A DNA stretch of 64,000 bases from Arthonia radiata. Taxonomy: Eukaryota > Ascomycota > Arthoniomycetes > Arthoniales > Arthoniaceae. This document shows positions 40,177 through 53,300 of this stretch, piece by piece (the stretch's first letter is position 1; each line of letters starts with the position of its first letter). The notes beneath the pieces were generated by a model. The model was given only the letters and a program-made list of their open reading frames with translations. It was not told where the DNA came from and searched no databases. The translations under genes were made by a program, and so were the position numbers. The stretch is taken from assembly GCA_002989075.1 (NCBI GenBank), contig PSQN01000017.1, positions 1,922,001 through 1,986,000 of the forward strand. The letters run 5' to 3'.

Positions 40177-40458
40177 TGTTATAAACCCGTTCCAGGCCCT
40201 TTGAGCGCTGGGCCTCCGAGCGCTTGGCGCATTATTACAATTTCTGACTAACGTTTCCGACACATCTTAACCGCACTATTGCCCCTAGCTTTTCTGTTTC
40301 TAGTTCAGCGCATCTGTTAGGTAATTTAGATCCTCTTAAAATATATAGAGGCATCGCTCGACCTCTTGTTCTTGTTCTGTATCTAATTCTCTTTATATCT
40401 ACAATTGAATAGAGCTCTTGGTATTGCGTCCCTGCTATTATTAGTTCGCTCTCTTATA
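40177..40458 (+). repeat. 3' LTR of C (282 bp)
   Basis: Begins TGTTATAAACCCG, ends ctctcttata, followed by TSD CTTAT and the A2 RT. A short purine-rich stretch (aagagaga, 40164-40171) precedes it. Confidence 0.9.
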
Positions 40459-40463
40459 CTTAT

Positions 40464-43410
40464 TGATACCGTATATATCGTTTATATAGACAATATCTTA
40501 ATTTTCTCTAAAGACGAGGAAAGCTATAAAGGCTATATTAAAGAAGTTTTACAAAGGCTCTGTAAATAGAGTTTATTTATAAAGCTATCTAAGTATTAAT
40601 TTTATATCACCAAGGTTTCTTTCCTAGGGTTTACCGTAAGAGTCAATAGTGTCGAAATAGACCTAAAAAGGATACAGACTATAGCCGAATAGCTAGTTTC
40701 TACCATCGCAAAGCAGATCCTATCCTTTCTGAGATTTGTAAACTTCTACCGGCGATTTATCTATAAATTTAGCCGCATCGTAGTGCTAATAAACATACTA
40801 ACGAAAGACGTTAAGTTTGTCTAGAGCAAAGCTTAACAAGAAGCTTTTAAAGCGCTAAAGCAAGCCTTAGTGCTAACGCACTTTAACCCGGTACTATCGA
40901 TCGTTTTAATAACTAACGTATTAGACTTTATAATAGCAGGCATCTTAATTTAGCTAAGGAAAGATAGTCGATTACTATTACCGTTAAATATTAACTTAGA
41001 CTTGTCTATACTAGATATAGCGGACACCGTCTAAACTAGTACTAATAATAAGGCGGACATATATCTATATCCGATAGCGTTCTTTTTAAAGAAATTTATA
41101 GACGTTAAGCTAAGATATAATACCTATAATAAAGAGCTTATAGTAATATAGACTAGCTTTAAGTACTAGCGCTATTACCTTATTAGTATACAGTACTTAG
41201 TAAAGGTCGTAACAGACTACAATAATCTACGGTATTTTATAATAATAAAAGTATTGTCTCGCCGATAGACGCGCTAAATAGAAGATCTGTTAGTATTTAA
41301 CTTTAAAATACTATACCGTACAAATAGTAAAAATCTAGCAGATACGCCGTCGCGCCGTCTAGATTACGAGAATTTACGTAGAGCAAAGAAAGACAACGCC
41401 AACAAGATGTTGCTAAGCCTATAGTAGAAGCTTAGAAGAGGTACTGCTTTACTTAGTGCTAGAGAAGAGTCTTCTAGCCTAGAAGAAGGTATAATTGCTA
41501 CCTTAATTATATTACTTAAAAATTAGTTTAAATACTATTAGCGGTTTAGCTACCAATCTAAAACCTTAAACGCGACTATAGTCTAAATTAAGGGCAGATC
41601 AGAGTTAAATATAGACCTTATATAGGACGTCTAGAAGCGAGAAACGCGTCTATCTTTCTTTACTAATACAGAGCCTTTTCCGATAGCTCTCGTATTACGA
41701 GTTAAGATAGTTGTAGCTACCGCTCTTAAAATAGCTTATAATAATACTCCTTAGAGTCTCGCGACTCTAATCCTTAAAGCTCAGTAGAGAGACGCCTTTA
41801 TAAAGCAGAAAGTATTGGAGTTAAAATTATTGGCTGAGACTAAAGGTCAGCAGAGTAATAAAACGGCAACAGATCGCTGTTAAGCCGGTATAAGAAAGCG
41901 CTATATAAGTTAAATTAACTTAGATGCCTCAATAGAGCCCGACTCGGACTTTAAGTCTTTAAAGTACGTAAAATAGTTAGTTAATAGCTACGAGTTGTTG
42001 TATTAAAGTAGCAAAATCTAGATACTAGAATGCTCTGCGTTAAAGCTTAAAATTACAAGCAGAAATTATAATAATAAGCTTGCTGGCTACTTTAAGGTCG
42101 AGAAGACCCTTAAAATTCTAAAACATAAATATACGTAGGAAAAGATAATAACGTATATTAAGAACTTTGTTGCTAAATATAATATATACTAACGAACAGC
42201 TGTAAAGAAGTATAAGCTATACAGCGAAATAGCGGCAATATTGGTCTCGATTGGCCTCTTTAAGGACCTATTCTTAAACTTTGTTGTTAAACTACTAATA
42301 GTTCTTTTAAAGAACGGAGACATTATTAATTTAATTCTTATAGTCGTGAACCGCTTCTCTAAGTTTATAATCTATATTCTAGTTAGTAAAACTATAGATG
42401 CTATAAAGCTAATAGAAGTACTTTATAAACACTAGACGAAAACGTTAGAATTCCTAAGAAGCCTTTTGTTTAATAGAGGATTTATATTTACTAGCTTATA
42501 TTAAAGTACCTTCTGCCAGCATTTAGCCGTAAAACGAAAGTTAAGCACAGCATTTTACCCTCAAACTGATAGCTAAACCGAGCGTTAGAACTAGAAGCTT
42601 AAAAACTATCTGTATATCTATATCTCTTAGAATTAAGATAATTAATATAAGTATCTAAAAGAAGCTACTTTTGCGTACAATTTAAAAGCTTATTTATCGA
42701 CAAAAATTTTGCCGATTGAATGTGCGTTTAATCGCGTTATAGACGTACTAGACGGCGCGCCGCCGCTAAATTGGTACCGCACCGTAATTAAGCCGAACAA
42801 CCTTTCTGTCGGTAAGAACACCTCCTGTTAAGAGGAAAGATAGCCTAAACTAGAACATTCTATAGCAGTTAAGTATGTAGAAGAACGCCTTCTCCGTCAA
42901 CAAAAAATAAAGCAGCAGCTAGAGAAAGCTTAGCGTTTATAAACAGAATAATACAACACTAAGTATATATTAAAATACTATGCAGTAGGTAACTTAGTGC
43001 TGCTATCGTTAAAGAACCTTAAAACAAAGAGGCTAATAAAGAAGCTTAATAATCGAAGCTTAGGACTATTTAGGATCCTTAAGAAAGTAGGTAAATAAGC
43101 TTATTAGCTGGTACTACTAGACTCCTACCGCATTTACTCTATCTTTTATATATTCTTACTAGAGCTATATCGCCGTCGGCCCGGTACAGAACCGCCTAGT
43201 TCGGTCGAAGTCAATAGTAGTAAAGAATAGCTTATTAAGGCGATCTGCTTTAACGTTAAGAATAAAAACTAGTATTGAACTAAGTAGTAGGGGTAGTCGG
43301 AGGTAAAGAATATAATAGAGCTACGGACACATCTTAAAGACTCTAACGCCCTTAAGAAATTTAAGAAGCGTAAAGATACTGAGCCGAGAGGCAAGCGTCT
43401 AAGATAAACT
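40464..43410 (+). pseudogene. A2 pol fossil after C: RT end, RNase H, integrase, chromodomain
   Basis: RT remainder to about 40700, RNase H about 40760-41350, integrase zinc-binding region about 42000-42200, integrase core about 42220-42750 (open stretch 42241-42435, GLFKDLFLNFVVKLL, is true integrase frame), GPY/F-type part about 43030-43190, chromodomain about 43230-43400. The order is that of chromoviruses. Many breaks. Confidence 0.8.
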
Positions 43411-45412
43411 AGGCAACGCGAATAAGAAAGGGCTACAAGCCTACGTAATTAGCCTACAATATAATACCGAAGAGAAGGTAGATTACCTAAAGTACAGTTT
43501 AAAACATAAAATTAGTATAGTATTAAACTTTAAGACTATTTATATATAATTATAAAGCTTAAGCTATAAGAAAGCTAAAATAAAACTTATACAGGAAGAA
43601 AATATAGAACTATTCCGATAGGCTAAGGAAAACTACTTATACAGACTAAGACCCTAGCCAAACAGAAGGCAGAAAACTATAAGAAGACTACCTAAACTAG
43701 CATCAAAGTTAGTACGGATCGGCGGTATAATACTACTTAAGCTAGCCGCAACTACCGTCGACGCGGTCTTAAATCTAATTAACTAGACCTACTATAGCTA
43801 GCTTATAAGAAGCCTTATTTATAGGCGGCTAAGGGCCGTATAACCTTATACTAGAATTAAAGCTCTAGCGTAGTACCTTAATACGCTTAAAATCGTTAGT
43901 ATCGGTCTACTCGACCGACTTAGTGTCTAGACCGCGCTACTAGGCCTGTAGCTAAACGCAAAAGGCGCGAAGTAGAGTAAGATAGTCGTTATAGAAAGAC
44001 TCTTCGTTATCTTAGACGTTCTCGCTAGAGGTTAAGAAGAAGTTAGCGTGTACAAGAAGGTTGTAGATACGTCTTTATCGAGTAGAAACCTAGCATACGT
44101 TAATATAGAGTTAATTAGTACCTAAGACGAGGGAGTATTAGACTTACTATCTTATACTTATCTTTCGACCTCCTAATACTAGTATAGCGAGCATACTTAG
44201 CGTACTGTCCCTTAGGCTACTCGCAGGTCTAGTCCTTATAATACTTAAAATCGGAGTTTACAGAAGAACTACTACGTACAGCTATATCGTTAAATAAGGC
44301 CTTTATACAATAGTAGCACACTAAGACGTAAGCCTCTAGCTAAGGCTAAATTAACGCAGATACGGCGCAAAAAGCAGAATTCGAGGAGGCAGACCGACGA
44401 GACTTTATAGGCGACTCGGGCTTATAAGTAGTACCGCGGTAATAGAGAGAATAGACAATCTTATTATCGTTGGAGTCGTCTTTATAGACGTAACGCTTTA
44501 AATAAGCTAGAATACTAACATTTAGACTAGAATAAAGCAATAAGAGATAGTAAACTTATAAAAAGTTATAAGAGTTAGAGACACGCTATCTAGTTTAGAA
44601 GAGCGTAAACTAAGAGAAGCCGTAAATAATTTAGAAATTAATAAAGTAACCTTAAAAGCTTTCTTTTTGCAGACGTTATAAAGAAGAGCTTTAAGATTAA
44701 CGGCGGCTTTAGAGTCCTTAATGCTGTAAGTTAAGCGGTAAGTTGGCGCTTTAGAAGAGCTCGCTCTAGTAGCGGGTTTGTTAATAAGGTTAAAACCCGA
44801 CATAGTAGAGATTATAAAGGCGAATTAGAGGCAATTTAATATCGAATTAGCTATAAACTTATTACTTAAGAAGAGAAGTAAAGGCCTATTAGAGAAGAAA
44901 AGCTTGTAGACTAAGCAGAAGAGTATAATAATATTAAAGAAAGAAAGAAAAAGTTTAAAAGAGCAAGAGCCTTGTTTTATACCTATTATTAGGTATCGAT
45001 AACAAAGCTTCTGCCTACAGGTACTAATATAGAAGCAAAGAAGCCTATTTACGTAGGTTGCTACTACCTATAGGAGCAATTAATCGGTAAAAGCGTGCAT
45101 AAGAGTATACAAAAGAACGCAAAATCAGGTAAAAATAATATATAACCTTATTATCGAGCTTATAACTTAGGCTCGAGAGCTTTAAATTAAAAGTAAAGCT
45201 TAGCACTATAACTTAGTGCTACAGAAAACTAGTACTAAACGACGCGTAGAATGATAGTAAGTAACATTACTCTTTTTCCGACTGAACGTAGACATAAGCT
45301 AGCAGGTTTTTAACAAGGTTGTTGCTCTACGTAAGACAATAAATAAAAGGTACGATAAAGATAGCGGATTACACCTAGATCGAGGGCGATCCTTCTTAAG
45401 AGGGAAGATAGT
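43411..45412 (+). other. A2 3' region with an unassigned reading frame downstream of the chromodomain
   Basis: About 2 kb lies between the chromodomain and the 3' LTR, far longer than a usual 3' untranslated region. From about 44590 to 45000 the plus strand shows a mostly readable frame rich in leucine, lysine and glutamate with heptad-like spacing (for example LRLTAALESLML and ILKKERKSLKEQEP), suggesting a coiled coil. Upstream, 43450-44500 is also protein-like but I recognise nothing in it. The minus-strand open frames at 44346-44803 look like antisense shadows. A polypurine tract (aagagggaagatagt, 45398-45412) abuts the LTR. The frame is broken; the function is unknown. Confidence 0.5.
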
Positions 45413-45608
45413 TATAATGTATAAACGTCTCGATAGCGAATTAGAACAGAATGTTGCCTATTTAGGAAGGCTACGATTCTAGAAGAATATCTTTCCTCTA
45501 GTGGACGCATCCCTTTCTAGTCTCCTCAATAATTAGCTTGAACACTAGTAGAGCCTATTTAGGCCCTTTTTGCTATCTGACTGCTTTCTGCCCTACACCT
45601 AGATTACA
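45413..45608 (+). repeat. 3' LTR of A2 (196 bp)
   Basis: Keeps the original GATTACA terminus, which fixes the LTR boundary of the family. Followed by TSD ATAAT and A1 sequence. Confidence 0.92.
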
Positions 45609-45613
45609 ATAAT

Positions 45614-46030
45614 CTAGTACTACTGTCGTTAAAGAACCTTAAAACAAAGAGGCTAATAAAGAAGCTCGATAATTGAAGTCTAGAACCGTTTAGAATCCTT
45701 AAGAAAGTAGATAAATAAGCTTACTAGCTGGCACTACTAGATTTCTACCGCATCTACTCTGTCTTCTATATATTCTTACTAGAGCTATATTGCTGTCGGC
45801 CCGGTATAGAACCGTCTGGTCCAATTAAAGTCGATAGTAGTAAGAAATAGCTTGTTAAGGCGATTTGCTTTAAGATTAAAAATAAAGACTAGTATTAGAC
45901 TAAGTAGTAGAGGTAGTTGGAGGCGAATAATATAATAGAGCTGCGGATATATCTTAAAGACTCTAATGCTCTTAAGAAATTTAAGAAGCGTAAAGACGCT
46001 AAGCCGAGAAGCAAGCGTCTAAGGTAAACT
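45614..46030 (+). pseudogene. A1 pol fossil after A2: integrase C-terminus and chromodomain
   Basis: Resumes directly after the A2 TSD. It carries the GPY/F-type integrase C-terminal part (to about 45790) and then a chromodomain (about 45830-46010), recognised by alignment with 43215-43400 of A2 and the I-E-L-R then L-K-D-S-x-A-L-K-K-F pattern. Chromodomains bind methylated histone H3 and steer chromovirus integration to heterochromatin. Broken. Confidence 0.7.
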
Positions 46031-46866
46031 AGACAATATAGATAAAAAAGAGCTACAAGCCTACGCAATTAGCCTACGATATAACGCTAAAGAGAAGGTA
46101 AAATACCTTGAGTATAGTTTAAAACATATAATTAGTATAGTATTAAACTTTAAGACTATTTATATAAAATTATAAAGCTTAAGCTATAAAAAAGCTAAAA
46201 TAAGACTTATACAAAGAGAAAATATAGAACTATTCCGATAAGCTAAGGAAAACTACTTATATAGACTAAGACCCTAGCCAAACAGAAGGCAGAAAACTAT
46301 AAGAAGACTACTTAAACTAGCATCAAAGTTAGTACGGATTGGCGGTATAATACTACTTAAGCCAGCCGCGCCTACCGTCGACGCGGTTCTAAATCTAATT
46401 AATTAGACTTACTATAGCTAGCTCGTAAGAAGCCTTATTTATAGACGGCTAAGGGCCGTACAACTCTATATTAGAGTTAAAGCTCTAGCGTAGCGCCTTA
46501 ATACGCTTAAAATCGTTAGTATTGGCCTGCTCGACCGACTTAGTGCTCAGACCGCGCTACCAAGCCTGTAGCTAAACGTAAAAGGTACGAAGTAAAGTAA
46601 GATAATTGTCGCAGAAAGACTTTTTGTTATCTTAGACGTCCTTACTAGAGGTTAAGAAGAAGTTAGCGCGTACAAGAAGATTATAGATACGTCTTTATTA
46701 AGCAGAGACCTACTATATATTAATATAGGGTTAATTAGTACTTAAGACGGAGAGTATTAGACTTACTATTTTATACTTATCTTCTAACCTTCTAACACTA
46801 GTATAGCGAGCATACTTAGTGTACTGTCTTTTAAACTACTCGCAGGTTTAATCTTTATAATACTTA
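46031..46866 (+). other. A1 3' region, first part (unassigned)
   Basis: Sequence between the chromodomain and the D insertion, closely matching 43420-44250 of A2. No known domain recognised. It continues at 59640 beyond D. Confidence 0.6.
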
Positions 46867-46871
46867 AAGTC

Positions 46872-47380
46872 TGTTAAAGAAGGTACAGGGAAGAAGAAGG
46901 ATACTACTATAAAGAGTAGGAAGACGAGACTAGCTTGGGACTGGTGCAATACTTAGGCTTAGTACAGGTACAATACTTAGTAACAAAGAGAAGCTGTTGT
47001 TATATTGTCTGTCTTATTAGCTAAAATTCTTTAGAGGAATTCTAGCTTATATATCTAAGTCTAGCGGCCTATATAGAACTTACTAGATATCTATTCTTTT
47101 TGATAGGGGCTAGATAACCTGTAACTTACCGTACAAGACAGTAATTCTGTTTATCTAAAACTGTTAGTCTCTAAGTTTATTTTGTATCGTCTTAGACTAC
47201 GGGCCAGCTGTCTAGAACGGGTCGTACAATGTTTCTTTTTGTCTTAGGCCCGGGCCACTAGGCCCGACCCTTTAGATAAAAGGCTTGTTCTATTCTAGAC
47301 CGAGACAGCTAGTAGGACCTGTCCGATACTTTAGGCCCCTAAGGGTTCTAGCTAACCAGCTAGTTGGTTAATTTCCAACA
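46872..47380 (-). repeat. 3' LTR of D (509 bp)
   Basis: On the minus strand it begins TGTTGGAAATTAACCAACTA. The purine-rich stretch next to it (minus-strand AAGGAGATG, 47381-47389) is the likely polypurine tract. Confidence 0.9.
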
Positions 47381-47389
47381 CATCTCCTT

Positions 47390-48863
47390 AATCGACTAGT
47401 TATTTTAGCCGGTTTATAAGCTAATTTAAGATCTAAACGTTAGTATTTTAGCCAAGTCGATCGGTTTTGTTAAACCGTCTGCTAATTGTTCCTTTGTAGA
47501 AACGTATTTAAGCTCTATTTGGCCTGCCTGAACGTTTTCTCTAATATAGTAATACTGTATATCAATATGCTTAGATTTAGCTCAGAAGGTAGGGTTTTTT
47601 GTAAGTTCTTTTGCTAAATTGCTGTCGGTAAGTAATAGTTTTATCGGTAAAACCAGGGTCTCCGGTCTAATTTGACCGGCTTGCTCGGGCATATATATGC
47701 TTGCCTGGTGCGTTAGAGCCCGCCGAGTCCTTTTATCCGCAGACTTTTTAAAAGTACCCGCTAAAACGGTAGTAATCGAATTTTCTTTAAAAATCCCGGA
47801 CAGTTTAGTAGCAATTAATCGGATAAATGACTGTTCCTTTATAGCTTCTTTAAGGGCTATATATTCGGCCTCACAAAAGCTTAAGACGACCGTTTTTTAT
47901 AGCTTCGAATTTTAGCTAAGGGCTCTGTTCCTGAGTAGAAAGATATAGCCGGTAGTCGATCTCCTGATACCGAGGTCCCCCCCCCAATCTGCGTTACAAT
48001 AGCCGGTTATACCGTCTATTAAGGGAGATTTATAGTAAAGGCCAAGATTAGAAGTTTTATCTAAGTAAGCCTAAAGGCTACTTAAAACTCTCTAGTGCTT
48101 CTTGCTAGAATTTAACATATACCGGGCTAGTAGGCCAGTTGTAAAGGTAATATCGGGTCTTATCTTTGTTATTAGATACAAAATTGACCCAATTTGTTGC
48201 TAATAATTAGAAATATTGGTACTGCTAGCTTGGTTAGGATTCGGTGTCAATTTTGAGTAGACGGATTGCGGTATTTTTCCGGGCATTCGGCCGTTTTTCT
48301 TCGAGTATTTGGTTAAAATTTTAGCCAAATAAGTCGACTGGTTCAGGCAAATTGTTTTTGCTGGGCGATCTCGAGTAATTTTAATTCTTAGGAACTTACT
48401 AACGTCTTCTAAGTCCTTAATCGTAAGAGTCTTATTTAGTTTCTAGTAGATTCTAGAGATTGTTTCGATAGAATCAGATACAGCTAATATATCGTCTACA
48501 TAGGCGATTAAAATTGCCTGCTTTCTAGTTCTTTAAATATAAACCGACTAATCGGATACTAGGGGTTTAAAACTTATTTTCCTTAGTAATTTTTGAAGAT
48601 AGGCTTTCTACTGTCGACCGGCCTGTTTTAGACCGTAAAGGGCCTTCTTTATTCAATAAACTTTATTAGTTCCGTTAGATAGGCCAGTTGGTTACTCGAC
48701 ATAGACAACCTCGTCTAACTTTGCGTTAAGATAAGCTAATTTTACGTCCTATTGCTTTATTTCTTAGTCTTTCTCTGCTGCTAAGGCTAGTATAAGCCGA
48801 TAAATAATTAAATTTACTATATTCGTAAAGATCTCTGTAAAATCGAGGCTGAGTCTTTGCTGG
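47390..48863 (-). pseudogene. D pol fossil: RT and RNase H
   Basis: Reading leftward: RT from 48863 with a readable DFTEIFTNIVN start and the YVDD catalytic box at about 48510-48490 (IAYVDDILAVSDS). RNase H follows to about 47450, ending in the copia hallmark QLADGLTKP at about 47490-47463. E1 is inserted at the upstream end. The plus-strand open frame 47697-47915 is an antisense shadow. Lightly broken. Confidence 0.85.
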
Positions 48864-48868
48864 CAGCC

Positions 48869-49340
48869 TGTTACAGGCACCAGCCCCAGACGGCCTAGCG
48901 TGCATCCAAGCATCAACCACCGCTAGTTATCTCAGCCCTACTAGCATTATTCCCGACTAAGCCTACAAACCCGCCGTAGGCATTATCGGACAAGACGGCT
49001 ATAAGAGCCTACGTTCCTTACAAACCCGATATAGGCATTGTTAAGATTAACGGACACAGAGGAACTTCCCTATGTACCTTAGATTATATAGCTAGACTGA
49101 TGGCCGACCTTAGAATAGACTTTAGTCTATTAACTTAACATCTGAATACAAGTTTCTTAACTATATTCAGGTAACGTGCTTCACCTTCTGTCTACTCTAG
49201 TTAAGCCCCTCTCACCCTTAGTAATCTATCTCGCCTCTCCTGCCTTTCAGTCTCTAGCACACAAGACACCCACCACTAAGGTCGACAAGCACACAAGACA
49301 AGTGAGCCTTAGTTCGGTCCTCCCAGCGACCGGCGTTATA
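48869..49340 (+). repeat. 5' LTR of E1 (472 bp)
   Basis: Begins TGTTACAGGCACCAGCCCCA and ends gaccggcgttata. The two LTRs differ at about 25 sites, nearly all transitions. These reflect RIP more than elapsed time, so LTR divergence cannot be used as a clock. Confidence 0.92.
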
Positions 49341-49382
49341 CTTTAACAGACTCGCTACGAAAGCAGAGAAAGCAGATTAATT

Positions 49383-50330
49383 ATGTCTACTACTTTGGCA
49401 CCCAACAGCCGCGATGCTGCGGACAGATTAGCCAACAGAATGGCCAGCACGAGTAAGATATCGGACGTCAACACCAAGATAGAAAAAAGCTTCTTAGGTG
49501 AACGTTCCGAAGTTACTTTATTCTTAATACGCCTAGCTGTATACTTTAGAACTTACAAAGACTAGTTCTCGAACGATACTACTATAGTTCTATTCGCTAC
49601 CTCTTGTATAGACGGAGATACCTACAAGTAGGTCGAGTACTACCTCGACGACTTCTTGTTTACTCCGATAAAGAGTAGGCGCGAGGACACCGACGAGTTC
49701 TTCGCCAGCTTCGCCTTCTTCCAGAAAAAGCTTCGCAAAATCTTTAGACAGACCGACGCTGGACGCGTCGCTACTAAGAAGCTTCGAAACCTTAAGCAGA
49801 CGGGACCAGCAAGCAGGTACGCCGCCGAATTTATATAGTATGCTAATTAAACAGGATAGGACAAGAAACCTCTTATCGAGACCTTTTACGAAGGACTCAA
49901 GGATCATATTAAGGAAATAATCTATATTCGTAGAGAAAAGTTTAATGATCTCGACAACTTTATATAACGAGCAAAGGAGATCGACGACAGCAACTTCGAA
50001 AGATAAATAGAAAAGAAGAGTAACCCTACTAACAGATTCTATAGAACAAAGAATCGAGCGAACTTACGACAAGACCGAGGCGATCCAATAGAGTTAGATT
50101 TTACCAAGCCTCGAGGGAAACTAAACAACTAGGAACGAGAACACAGAATAAAGAACAAGCTATGCTTATATTATAGAAAACCAGGGCATTAAGTTAAAGA
50201 ATGCCGTTCCAAGAAACAACAGTTCAACAGTACCGGCAGAAACGGGCACAACAATCGATCTTAGAAACCCCGACTCCTACGACAACAGTTTAACATAACT
50301 ACTCAGACAAAAGAGGACAACGGTCGCGAT
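49383..50330 (+). pseudogene. E1 gag fossil with zinc knuckle
   Basis: Starts at ATG 49383 (MSTTLAPNSRDAADRL), 43 bp after the LTR. This is the first ATG of the longest start-proximal frame, which stays open to 49565. A capsid-like helical region lies at 49480-49960, including the open run with RREDTDEFFASFAFFQKKLR near 49680. A CCHC zinc knuckle follows at about 50158-50200 (C-x2-C-x4-H-x4-C). Gag packages the element's RNA into virus-like particles. Broken a handful of times. Confidence 0.8.
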
Positions 50331-53300
50331 AAGGCAATAGAACTACTAGCAGCCTTCTCCGACCGTTGGCAGAAGGACCCGACCGAGGGTTGTCCTCTTC
50401 GAGAATTAGGTCTCCTACAGAAGACTATCCAGAACTAGTATGAGTACGTTACTAGACTAACCAAGGAGCAGAAGGACATCTACTGGGATACCTTCTATGA
50501 CTAGGAAAACACTTACCAGGCTTCGTCTAACGAAAAGCACTATAAATAGAATCTATTTAATTTACATAAAAACTGGGATACAGACATTGAGTTATAGGAA
50601 GAAACAAAGGAACGACAAATAAAACAGGGACAACGAAACCTACAGAACTGGAACAACATCAACCGCACTATTTCGAGACAGCAGGTACGAGATACCGCTA
50701 CACCACACGAAACACTATCCTAGACTGCGTGCTACAATAATGATTGCACGACCCACGAATCCAACAAATTGGGATTAGGATAGTAGCCGAAAAAACCGAC
50801 ATCTCCGAAACAAGGTTCGACACAAGAACTAGGCCTCACCCAAGGACGACCTAGGTCACCTTACCCAGAAACCCAAGAGGAATCTGAGGAAGAACAGACC
50901 GTAGAAGCTAAGCAAGACAGCAGCTACGATGCGTTACAGACAAGATAACGACTCGAAGACGAAAATATAGATTCTAATGGTACGGAATCCTCGCTCAAGG
51001 ACGACACTAACCAGGAAGAGCAAACCCCAATTCGTTGGAAAGGAATAATATAGAGACTTTGTTAGTTGGCCTTCTACGATCGAAAGTTGAGCGCTAATAG
51101 AGACATTAACGACATCCCAGGATACATTTACTTACGCCTACGATGACCAGTGAACTACCTTATTAGGGGTCTAGAATTGCGTAGTCAGTACTAATATCTT
51201 CGACTAACAATGTACAACCTACAGACACGACGAGTTTTAACCAGCGATAGCTGCATAATTAAAGCAGGGATCGTAAACGACAAACCAGACGTTATAATAA
51301 AAACAGTACTAGAACACCCTACACAGGAATTCTTATAGCAAATCAACCGACAATAGGTTCCGGTACCCAAAATACTCTAGAACGTACACAATTAACAGGA
51401 AAAAGACTAAGCCGACTGCTTCGAGGGCAGCAGTATTGGCCCGTCCAACGGTCAGACCCTCTAGGAGTCTAGCTCTGCGCGAGCTCGGCTGCCTATAAAA
51501 CATACCTGCACACTCGGGCAACAATAAACTACAGAAACATTAAAATTATAATCGATTTAGGCGCAACAGGCAACTTTATCTCAATACGCTGCGTTGAGGA
51601 GTACTAGATACAAACACGAAAGAAGAAATTACCCTACGCACTGTCCAGATTTCAAGGGGCAGAGGGAAGAGTTGACTACGAGACTTCGCCAATAGGTATA
51701 ACAATTGAGGACTATTAGAAAGAAATTAATTATAATATCGTAGATATTAACCAGCACTATACTGTGCTAGGTATACCCTGATTGCAACAATATAACCTAG
51801 AAGTAGATTAGAGAACCAAGAAACTCCTCTTTACTAGGTGCAAGCACTCTAGACAAGAGTCGTTCTACGGAACAGATACCCTACAAACTAATTTTAGTAG
51901 TAAGGATAAGGAGCGCGATAAAGAACTTACGCGGGTTAGCACCACCACACTCCGACATTCAGACATCCTACGAGAGGAGTCTAACGCAGTATCTCGTCTG
52001 TAGCTAACTACACGCAAGTATAAACAAGAGACGACTGCACGCCAACGATTCTATACGACGACAAGTACTCAGTTAATTACTAAGATACCCGAGAAATACG
52101 ATCAATTCCGACACCTGTTTGAAGAAGCTGAGCCGGACTCAGCTCTTCTAGAACACAAACCGTGGGATCACACAATACCTTTATAAGAAGGCAAGACGCT
52201 AACATTCGGTCTAATATACTCTCTATCAGAAGCAGAAAATTAAGCGCTCCGCGACTATCTCGATAAGAATCTTAAGAAAGGATTTATCCGAAAATTAACA
52301 TTACTAGCCGGATACCCGATACTCTTCGTACCAAAGAAGAATAGCAAACTACGACTCTACGTAGATTATAGACAGCTAAACGGGGTAACTATCAAGAACC
52401 GATACCCTTTACCACGTATCGACGAAATAACAGACCGATTGCATAACGCGCAATAGTTCACTAAGTTTGACCTACGAGGAGCCTACAATCTAATCCGTAT
52501 AAAGGAAGGCGAAGAATAAAAAACGGCCTTCCGCACCAGACACGGACTTTTCGAGTATTGCGTTATGCCCTTTGGGCTAACAAACGCACCAGCATCATTT
52601 CAGGAACTAATTAACAACACACTTAGCGATTACCTAGATATATTTATAACTGCTTATCTAGACGATATCCTAGTATACAGCCGTACACTAGAAGAACATA
52701 AGGAACATATTAAGAAGGTATTAAAAAGATTGGCGCGTGCCGATTTACGAATCGACATTAAGAAAACTCAGTTCTACCAACAATCCGTCGAATTTCTTAG
52801 ATTCATAATTACCGAGCACGGTCTCTAAATAGAAGATTCGAAGATTCAATCCGTTCTAACCTAGCCTACACCAAAGAATGTAAAACAACTACAACAGTTT
52901 CTTAGTTTTGCTAATTACTACAGGCAATAGATATTCAACTTTGGCCGAATCACAGCACCGCTGTCTCAACAGACGAAACAATCGACAGGATTCTCCTAGA
53001 CGCAGAAAGAACAATCAGTATTTGAAGAGCTTAAGGAAGCTTTTAAGATTGAGCCCGTACTAGCAATATTCGACCCCAACCTGCCGATCATCATAGAAAC
53101 AGACGCGTCAGACTATACAATTGGAGCATGTATAAGTTAAAACAACAAAGAAGGAAAGCTTAGACCAGTAGCCTTCTACTTAAGAAAAATGTTACCCACA
53201 GAACAGAACTACGATATTTACAATAAAGAGCTTTTAGCCATTATAGCAGTATTCGAAACATAGCGAGCTTACCTAGAAGAAGCAAACTATACGATTATAG

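Larger units (their letters stand above)
33535..40458 (+). mobile_element. Chromovirus family C (inside A2)
   Basis: Single copy of a third Ty3/gypsy family, 6924 bp, LTRs of 282 bp at 33535-33816 and 40177-40458, perfect TSD CTTAT at 33530-33534 and 40459-40463 in the RT of A2. It contains nothing else and is full-length in layout. It is moderately RIP-altered: long stretches remain readable, but there are tens of breaks. Confidence 0.92.
30679..45608 (+). mobile_element. Chromovirus family A, copy A2 (inside A1, hosts C)
   Basis: LTRs at 30679-30874 and 45413-45608 (196 bp each), perfect TSD ATAAT at 30674-30678 and 45609-45613 in the integrase region of A1. Its own length after removal of C is 8001 bp. 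It is therefore a family A element inserted in another family A element in the same orientation. Full-length in layout, but broken many times. Confidence 0.92.

Noticed and set aside
44346-44803. Two adjoining minus-strand open frames in the 3' region of A2
   Set aside because: The plus strand of the same stretch has the more protein-like pattern, and it is that pattern which recurs in A1. The minus-strand frames fit RIP-opened antisense shadows.
47977-47985. Run of nine C in the RNase H region of D
   Set aside because: Striking in an AT-rich block, but a homopolymer this short is a plausible slippage or sequencing effect with no functional sign.
49341-49365. Possible half-tRNA primer site next to the E1 5' LTR
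   Set aside because: The reverse complement contains a CTGTTAA loop-like block as in tRNA-Asn, but the flanking stem does not match well.
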